Below are positions 6,342 through 10,562 of a stretch of DNA of 10,562 bases, piece by piece. The stretch is from positions 4,281 to 14,842 of the forward strand of contig PAMF01000052.1 of assembly GCA_002707185.1 (NCBI GenBank), in the 5' to 3' direction. Below the pieces are notes generated by a model. That model made no database searches, was not told the DNA's origin, and saw only the letters and a list, made by a program, of their open reading frames with translations. Within the stretch, counting starts at the first letter, position 1. Every line of letters starts with the position of its first letter. The position numbers were made by a program, and so were the translations under genes. Source of the stretch: Chloroflexota bacterium (GTDB lineage Bacteria > Chloroflexota > Dehalococcoidia > UBA3495).

Positions 6342-7472
6342 CTAATTTTCAAAAATATCGAATTTCTCAAAAGACCCATTAACGATTGGTACCGGATCTA
6401 CTTCAAACCAGTCCTCGAGTATATTGGTGTACACGGATCTAAAGTCATTGTTGGCATAAAGATCTCCGTTTAATTGATCTTTTTCCTTTAGCGACGGGTA
6501 TTGGCCGTATAATCCACCCTTGACGGAATCACCAATCAAAAATGCAACTCCTCCAGAACCATGATCAGTGCCAGAGCCATTATCCTTTATCCTTCGACCA
6601 AATTCGGAAAATATCAGCACTGCGGTGCTCTCACCATAGCCATGTTCTCTAACGTCATCTGTAAAATCCCCAACAGCGGTCGACACATCATCCCAAAGCT
6701 TTGAGTGAACAGGCAGTTCACCTCCATGAGTATCGAAGCTTCCATGTTGAGTGTAAAAAAATCTCGTACCCACATCTGCAAACATAACGCGGGCGGCGTC
6801 CCTCAGACTTTTAGCCAAAGGATTGGCGGCATATTCGACACTTGACGAGTATTTAGCAGGAGCCTCACTGAGTATATCTGCCCCGACCAAAGCATCTTCA
6901 CCAGTCTGACTCAGAAAGTCCGACACCATATCTCTCCCCGCCCCACTTCCATACATCTGGGAGAATACATTCAAAATATCATTTCTGTCGGAATCATTCT
7001 TAACGGATGGAAAAAGACCGTAAGTATCCAGGTCACCAACCGACGCAACTGGCACACCAGAAGATGCCATTGCTCTTGGCAAGCCTCTGCCAAAATTAAT
7101 ACCACCTAGTACATTTTCACCCTTTGGATCTAACTCTCTAATGGTTCGGGCAATCCACCCTTCTGTGAGAACCTTCGTAGGCTCCGCTGTATGCCAGATA
7201 TCCATTGACCTGAAATGTGAACGATTGGGCTCCGGGTAACCTATTCCATTTATAACTGCTACTTTTCCTTCGTCCCACAACCGCTTAATCGCCGTCATGC
7301 TAGGATTCATCGCTAACTCGCTATCCAGCTTCAAAGATTTCTCAGGATCTATATGCACTTTGGGGCGGTTGTCATAGTAATTTTCATCGTTGTAAGGAAT
7401 TACAGTGTTAAGCGCATCATTCCCACCCGATAGCTGTAAAACAACTAATTTCTTTTGCCTTGTCTCTAACAT
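6342..7472 (-). CDS. DUF1501 domain-containing protein (alkaline phosphatase/sulfatase-like fold)
   Basis: The 376-residue protein belongs to DUF1501, related to the alkaline phosphatase/sulfatase superfamily. Key motifs are LQLSGGNDALNTVIPY (12-27), SHFRSMDIWHT (85-95), GSFDTHGG (244-251), IFSEFGRRIKDNGSGTDHG (287-305) and the DFRSVYTNILEDW segment (343-355). The Asp/His residues in SGGND, DTHG and GTDHG are the likely metal-site residues by family analogy. Many DUF1501 proteins carry a Tat leader; this one starts MLETRQKKLVVLQLSGGND, going straight into the first core strand. The frame upstream of ATG 7472 meets a TAG within about 40 bases, so no leader was missed. GAGAGGG precedes the start at good spacing. 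It is the first gene of the DUF1501-DUF1800-NHL unit and is divergent from the transporter lipoprotein gene. The reaction is unknown. Confidence 0.92.
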   Translation of the reverse strand: MLETRQKKLVVLQLSGGNDALNTVIPYNDENYYDNRPKVHIDPEKSLKLDSELAMNPSMTAIKRLWDEGKVAVINGIGYPEPNRSHFRSMDIWHTAEPTKVLTEGWIARTIRELDPKGENVLGGINFGRGLPRAMASSGVPVASVGDLDTYGLFPSVKNDSDRNDILNVFSQMYGSGAGRDMVSDFLSQTGEDALVGADILSEAPAKYSSSVEYAANPLAKSLRDAARVMFADVGTRFFYTQHGSFDTHGGELPVHSKLWDDVSTAVGDFTDDVREHGYGESTAVLIFSEFGRRIKDNGSGTDHGSGGVAFLIGDSVKGGLYGQYPSLKEKDQLNGDLYANNDFRSVYTNILEDWFEVDPVPIVNGSFEKFDIFEN

Positions 7473-7608
7473 GTCTACATCCCTCTCTGATATCGTCTGA
7501 GTCTCAATCTATCTGAAAATTCAATGCACCCAATCATCCATGCCGATATATCAATAATTTGAATAACTTCATGTTTTCTGTTAATAGTATGCCCCTAGTC
7601 TAATTTTT

Positions 7609-7654
7609 TTTCAGCTGAGGAACAAGGTTTGAATCCTTAGTAGTTTAGCTGAAA
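7609..7654 (+). promoter_or_regulatory. Two-tier hairpin in the presumed leader of the ABC lipoprotein gene
   Basis: TTTCAGCT (7609-7616) pairs perfectly with AGCTGAAA (7647-7654) and extends three further pairs through G-U, A-U and G-U to 7619/7644. Inside it AAGG (7624-7627) pairs with CCTT (7635-7638) around a seven-base loop. It lies about 65 bases before the lipoprotein start and about 50 before its SD. No T-run follows, so it is not a typical intrinsic terminator. It could be a leader structure affecting mRNA stability or translation; a sensory role is unproven. Confidence 0.35.
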
Positions 7655-7705
7655 TATTGAGAAATGTAGATGGAAAAGTAAGAAATATTGGAAGTACTGT
7701 TGTGT

Positions 7706-7711
7706 AAGGAG
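7706..7711 (+). promoter_or_regulatory. Strong Shine-Dalgarno of the ABC lipoprotein gene
   Basis: AAGGAG lies seven bases before ATG 7719. It is the best SD for an annotated long gene in the window and fits a highly translated binding-protein gene. Confidence 0.8.
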
Positions 7712-7718
7712 ATGCATA

Positions 7719-9647
7719 ATGAACAAAATCCGACACGCTTCAACCGGAGTTTTGCTGTTGGCTATAGCTACCGTTATGGCCATATTCATCGCTTGTGGAG
7801 AGACGGTTAGGGAGGTAGAGGTAGTAAAAGTTGTTGAAAAAGAAGTCCCGGTAGAAGTAATTAAAGAAGTCGCGGTTGAGAAGATAGTTAAGGAAGTAGT
7901 GACTGAATTCGTAACTGAGACGGTTGTAGAAGAGGTTGAAGTTATTAAGGAGGTACCGAAGCCAGTCGAGGTAAAAATCGATAAATTGGTTATCGTTACT
8001 CCAACTCCGGGCCCCAAGGTAGAAGAAACATGGGTCCCAACAGGCACATTCGTCGGAGTCAGTAACGAAACTTATACTATGTCAGGTTACGCTCCTGACT
8101 GTGTCTACTGCGCCACCATGGTGCACCTTGGAGTTCAAGAATCTTTGTTCGGGACGAAGAGGGGAGACGCGGGAGAACTAGTATTGGATCCCTGGGCAGT
8201 AAGCAGCTGGGAGACAGCTTCCGATTTTTCTTACACAGACTTCAAGGCTCGAGAGAACGTACCGTTCCATCGTGGTTTTGGGGACATGGACGCCAATGAC
8301 ATCGTGTGGTATTTCAACTCCATTAACCCTCTCACAAACCCTGATTCGCGAAATGACACCGGTGGACAGATGGGCGGCACACTGTTGGAAACATCTGTTG
8401 TGGACGACAGTACAGCTCGATTCCATTGGGATGCCTTCGCTGGGCACACCTTGTTCAAGACCTTCACAGACCTTGAGGAGGGAATGGGAATATTTTCCAA
8501 GAAAGCCTATGACGAAAGGGGAGAGGATTGGATCAAGGACAACATGATAGGCACCGGTCCTTTCCAGCTAGTTGAATGGATTGAGGCCGAAAGAGTCGAA
8601 ATGGACGCAGTCACCAATCATTGGCGAAAAACTCCATACGTAAACAGGGTAGAAATTTTGTTTGTCCCAGAAAACGCAACCCGCCGCGCTATGCTTGAAA
8701 CTACACAAGCCTACGCTGGCAATCTGCCAATCAAAGACTGGCAGTCTATGTTTGACATGGGCTTCGGGCTGGCCCCGGAGAGTATTTACACAGTTACCCA
8801 GATTGCTATGTCAGGTAACTACTGGGAACACTCCCACATCAAAACTGGAGAAACCCTTGAGCGTGTCAGGGACATATCCAAGCCTCACGTCGGAGACCCA
8901 TATGAAGGGGGAGGAACCACGTTTGATGGTAATACTCCATCCATGCAAAAGTCTTTGAAGGTCAGACAGGCCCTCTCAAGAACAATCGACAGGGAGACCA
9001 TAAACGACGTTATTTTGGGCGGACTGGGAGAAGAACATCACCTGGGTTACGTCTGGAACAACGATCCAATTTGGCAAGAAAACGCCGATGCTTGGAGTCT
9101 TCCATATGATCCGGATGGCGCAAAAGCACTCTTGACTGAAGCCGGATACCCTGATGGGTTTGACATAGAATGGTACGTCGGAACCGGCGACTACGAGACT
9201 CAACAGGCAGTTGCAGCTGATTGGCTCAGCAAGCTTAATGTAAATGTCACATTTGACCGACAGGACTATAGCTCTTGGCGGCCGACAATCGTGGCCAGAA
9301 CAAACAGTGATATCTTCGGTGGATGTTGCTGGGGTCCTCTCTTGTGGCCGTTTGAGTGGACATCTAACACTTCGAGCTTCCCTGGCGGATATGGGATAGG
9401 AATGGAGCTACCACAGTCTAAGGCTAGCTTCAATATAAAGAACGCCTCGCAAGACCCAGCTGAACTTAAGATAGCCGCAGTCGACATGCTTCAGTATTTG
9501 AGTGACTGGGCGCTGTTCCCTGGAGTAGTTCAGCAACCGAACGCGGCTATGTACAACCCAGATGTCATTAGCTGGCAAGAGATGAGACCGTACCTGTGGA
9601 TGCGCCTTGGAGGCATGAGAAGCTTCGAGTACATTCAGCTAAAGTAA
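7719..9647 (+). CDS. ABC transporter solute-binding lipoprotein, family 5 (peptide/nickel/opine type)
   Basis: The 642-residue protein has a positively charged N-terminus, a hydrophobic core (about 10-25) and a lipobox-like FIAC ending at Cys26, so it should be a lipoprotein anchored outside the cytoplasmic membrane. Residues 28-86 form a Val/Glu/Lys repeat stalk, followed by a VTPTPGP hinge (93-99). The binding domain then shows family-5 features: WAVSSWET (159-166), DANDIVWYFN (191-200), GTGPFQLVEW (278-287), VRQALSRTIDRETIND (415-430) and DPDGAKALLTEAGYPDGF (464-481). It captures an unknown substrate and delivers it to the permease encoded just downstream. Unusual features are the CVYC pair (Cys128, Cys131) and adjacent Cys536-Cys537 in FGGCCWG. 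The excess over the usual size of roughly 500-550 residues is largely the stalk. The start is fixed by AAGGAG. Oligopeptides are the default guess, but substrate cannot be read from sequence. Confidence 0.93.
   Translation: MNKIRHASTGVLLLAIATVMAIFIACGETVREVEVVKVVEKEVPVEVIKEVAVEKIVKEVVTEFVTETVVEEVEVIKEVPKPVEVKIDKLVIVTPTPGPKVEETWVPTGTFVGVSNETYTMSGYAPDCVYCATMVHLGVQESLFGTKRGDAGELVLDPWAVSSWETASDFSYTDFKARENVPFHRGFGDMDANDIVWYFNSINPLTNPDSRNDTGGQMGGTLLETSVVDDSTARFHWDAFAGHTLFKTFTDLEEGMGIFSKKAYDERGEDWIKDNMIGTGPFQLVEWIEAERVEMDAVTNHWRKTPYVNRVEILFVPENATRRAMLETTQAYAGNLPIKDWQSMFDMGFGLAPESIYTVTQIAMSGNYWEHSHIKTGETLERVRDISKPHVGDPYEGGGTTFDGNTPSMQKSLKVRQALSRTIDRETINDVILGGLGEEHHLGYVWNNDPIWQENADAWSLPYDPDGAKALLTEAGYPDGFDIEWYVGTGDYETQQAVAADWLSKLNVNVTFDRQDYSSWRPTIVARTNSDIFGGCCWGPLLWPFEWTSNTSSFPGGYGIGMELPQSKASFNIKNASQDPAELKIAAVDMLQYLSDWALFPGVVQQPNAAMYNPDVISWQEMRPYLWMRLGGMRSFEYIQLK
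7800..7976 (+). repeat. In-frame repeat encoding the Val/Glu/Lys stalk of the lipoprotein
   Basis: Imperfect units rich in GAAGTA/GAGGTA/AAAGAAGT encode alternating hydrophobic and charged residues (for example VEKEVPVEV, EVIKEV, EKIVKEV) over residues 28-86. The pattern suits an extended or coiled spacer lifting the binding domain away from the membrane. The repetition is stronger in protein than in DNA, suggesting selection on the peptide pattern. The complementary strand gives a Ser/Thr-rich open frame that is only a shadow. Confidence 0.75.
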
Positions 9648-9674
9648 ACGGTCGCAGTTAAAGATTAGTAAAGA

Positions 9675-9712
9675 CCGGCCACTTCGCGGTATTCGTTCCG
9701 TGGAGTGGCCGG
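9675..9712 (+). promoter_or_regulatory. Long GC-rich intercistronic hairpin between binding-protein and permease genes
   Basis: The arm 9675-9689 pairs with 9698-9712 for 15 continuous base pairs (two of them G-U) around the eight-base loop TATTCGTT; the outer CCGGCCAC/GTGGCCGG is perfect. It starts 28 bases after the lipoprotein stop. It is followed by CGTGATAAAG, with no T-run, so it is unlikely to be a full terminator. In transporter operons such hairpins commonly protect the upstream binding-protein mRNA and lower expression of the permease genes; I infer the same role here. Confidence 0.7.
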
Positions 9713-9746
9713 CGTGATAAAGAGATATTTCCAGAAGGTGCGACCC

Positions 9747-9776
9747 ATGATTCTCAAGTACCCTGACACCAAGTAA
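9747..9776 (+). CDS. Possible nine-codon mini-ORF coupled to the permease start
   Basis: ATG 9747 is preceded by AAGGTG (9735-9740) at six-base spacing and encodes MILKYPDTK, ending TAA at 9774-9776. The permease ATG begins four bases later at 9781 and has no clear SD of its own. Ribosomes ending here could reinitiate on the permease. The peptide has no recognisable function, and the arrangement could be fortuitous. Confidence 0.35.
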   Translation: MILKYPDTK

Positions 9777-9780
9777 AAAC

Positions 9781-10562
9781 ATGAAACAGTTTATAGTTCG
9801 TAGGTTCATCACCTCGCTTATCGCCATAATATGTGCCACTACCCTCGTTTTTGGAATGTCTAGATTCCTGAGTGACCCAAGGTACATATTCTTGGGTGAA
9901 GTCGGATATGGCATGACCCAAGAAAGATGGGATGAAATGGAGGTGGAACTGCATCTGGACAAGCCCGTGCCAGTTCAGTTTTACTACTGGGCCAAGGATG
10001 TAGTAAGAGGTGACCTTGGGAATGATCTTAGAGATAACAGAGCATTAACCCCCAAGCTTGTGAAAAAGTTCGGTGCCACAGCTAAACTGGGTGTTGTTGC
10101 ATGGGTTCTGGCGACAATAATCGGTGTTCCTCTAGGGGTCTATTCCGCTCTGAACAGGGGAACCATGCTCGATTATTTGATGAGGGGTTTCGCCCTTTTT
10201 GGACAATGCCTGCCGCAATTCTGGATAGGTATATTGGGTATTTTAATTTTTGCCGTATGGCTTAACTGGCTGCCCGCAGCGACAATGGGTCATGGGTTTT
10301 CATGGAAGCATTACGTAATGCCAACGATAACCTTGGCGTGGTTACCGGCAGCTGGGTACTTGAGGTTTACGCGCTCTGCCATGTTAGAGGTATTGGACTC
10401 TGAGTACATAAAGTTGGCTCGCATAAAAGGTGTTAGTCACAATAAAGTTATTTGGAGACACGCTTTTATGAATGCCGCGTTAATACCCTTGACAGCCACG
10501 GCTCTTGTATTAGCAAGCTTCATTACTGGATCTGTACTGGTTGAGGCTGTATTTGCCTGGCC
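9781..10562 (+). CDS. ABC transporter inner-membrane permease, DppB/OppB type (partial, runs off right edge)
   Basis: From ATG 9781 the frame stays open for 260 codons to the window end. Family members have roughly 310-340 residues, so the C-terminal quarter is missing. The start MKQFIVRRFITSLIAII is typical of DppB-type permeases, with a first membrane segment at about 10-28. Then come a periplasmic loop containing LDKPVPVQFYYW (59-70) and RGDLGNDL (77-84), and membrane segments at about 102-124, 136-165, 180-196 and 234-257. The EAA loop that docks on the ATPase is at 209-231 (YIKLARIKGVSHNKVIWRHAF), with the conserved Ala-x-x-x-Gly. It should form the channel with a second permease, presumably encoded beyond the window, and receive substrate from the lipoprotein encoded 133 bp upstream. 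In-frame extension is blocked by TGA at 9748-9750, and no strong SD precedes the start. Confidence 0.93.
   Translation, partial: MKQFIVRRFITSLIAIICATTLVFGMSRFLSDPRYIFLGEVGYGMTQERWDEMEVELHLDKPVPVQFYYWAKDVVRGDLGNDLRDNRALTPKLVKKFGATAKLGVVAWVLATIIGVPLGVYSALNRGTMLDYLMRGFALFGQCLPQFWIGILGILIFAVWLNWLPAATMGHGFSWKHYVMPTITLAWLPAAGYLRFTRSAMLEVLDSEYIKLARIKGVSHNKVIWRHAFMNAALIPLTATALVLASFITGSVLVEAVFAW

Larger units (their letters stand above)
7473..7718. promoter_or_regulatory. Divergent intergenic region between DUF1501 unit and ABC transporter
   Basis: The 246 bp region must drive both directions. For the plus strand, TTGAAT (7559-7564) and TAATAG (7582-7587) with 17 bp between them form a weak sigma-70-like promoter. 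That would give a leader of roughly 120 nt containing a T-tract (7604-7611) and the two-tier hairpin listed separately. No convincing promoter is seen for the minus direction. No complete RNA gene is visible. Confidence 0.3.

Noticed and set aside
7623..7639. Sequence resembling a tRNA T-arm (AAGG, TTTGAAT loop, CCTT).
   Set aside because: No acceptor, anticodon or D arm can be built around it: the following bases have no complement at the needed distance upstream, and the loop departs from the consensus. It is better explained as the inner hairpin of the leader structure.
7637..8047. Open frame on the minus strand encoding a Ser/Thr-rich 136-residue product.
   Set aside because: It is the antisense image of the Val/Glu/Lys repeat of the lipoprotein gene. 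The Ser/Thr richness follows directly from complementing GAA/GTA-rich codons, and its downstream end lies in non-coding DNA.
8178..8547. Several open frames of about 90 codons on both strands inside the lipoprotein gene.
   Set aside because: They overlap strongly conserved binding-protein sequence in other frames and encode no recognisable domain.
9639..9962. Minus-strand open frame of 107 codons spanning the hairpin and permease start.
   Set aside because: It overlaps the clear DppB-type N-terminus and the intercistronic hairpin and has no family features.
1..10562. CRISPR arrays, insertion sequences, integrase or attachment sites, and defence genes.
   Set aside because: I looked for regularly spaced repeats, terminal inverted repeats and transposase or nuclease motifs and saw none. 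All long frames are assigned to metabolic, transport or DUF families.

Overview
The window looks like part of a bacterial chromosome from the Chloroflexota, most likely a marine SAR202-type lineage. The main clue is the ABC-transporter lipoprotein at 7719-9647. Directly after its lipidated cysteine it carries a long stalk of repeated Val/Glu/Lys units (VEKEVPVEV, EVIKEV), a feature I associate with Chloroflexota solute-binding proteins. The DUF1501/DUF1800 pair and several NHL-propeller genes fit such a genome. Base composition is moderately AT-rich by eye (not computed). No rRNA, tRNA, CRISPR, insertion sequence or phage gene is visible. The lineage is an inference.

Layout. (1) Positions 1-2536, minus strand: an apparent operon reading leftwards. 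It starts with a zinc-dependent, glutathione-independent formaldehyde-dehydrogenase-like enzyme (2536 to 1385). Two related beta-propeller proteins follow (1303 to 290, and 221 running off the left edge). Both propellers resemble peptidyl-hydroxyglycine amidating lyase (PAL) more than ordinary NHL proteins. (2) Positions 2537-2743: a divergent intergenic region. (3) Positions 2744-3772, plus strand: a lone Acr3-type arsenite efflux permease, ending 14 bp from the stop codon of the next, convergent gene. (4) Positions 3787-7472, minus strand: a three-gene unit reading leftwards, DUF1501, then DUF1800, then a classic six-blade NHL propeller, with 44 and 48 bp gaps. (5) Positions 7473-7718: a divergent region holding a probable structured leader for the next gene. 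(6) Positions 7719-10562, plus strand: a family-5 (peptide/nickel type) ABC solute-binding lipoprotein, an intercistronic hairpin, a nine-codon mini-ORF, and the first 260 codons of a DppB-type permease cut by the window end.

How the genes may work together. The transporter is an ordinary uptake system of unknown substrate. The DUF1501-DUF1800-NHL unit is a recurring but functionally unassigned module; here all three proteins lack a recognisable signal peptide. The most suggestive combination is the aldehyde-oxidising enzyme with two PAL-like propellers. PAL cleaves a carbinolamide C-N bond and releases an aldehyde, so a route in which a propeller lyase releases an aldehyde that the dehydrogenase oxidises is coherent. 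It remains a hypothesis, and the PAL catalytic arginine appears to be replaced in both propellers.

Intergenic stretches are all shorter than 300 bp. The two divergent ones (2537-2743 and 7473-7718) and the 9648-9780 gap are described below.
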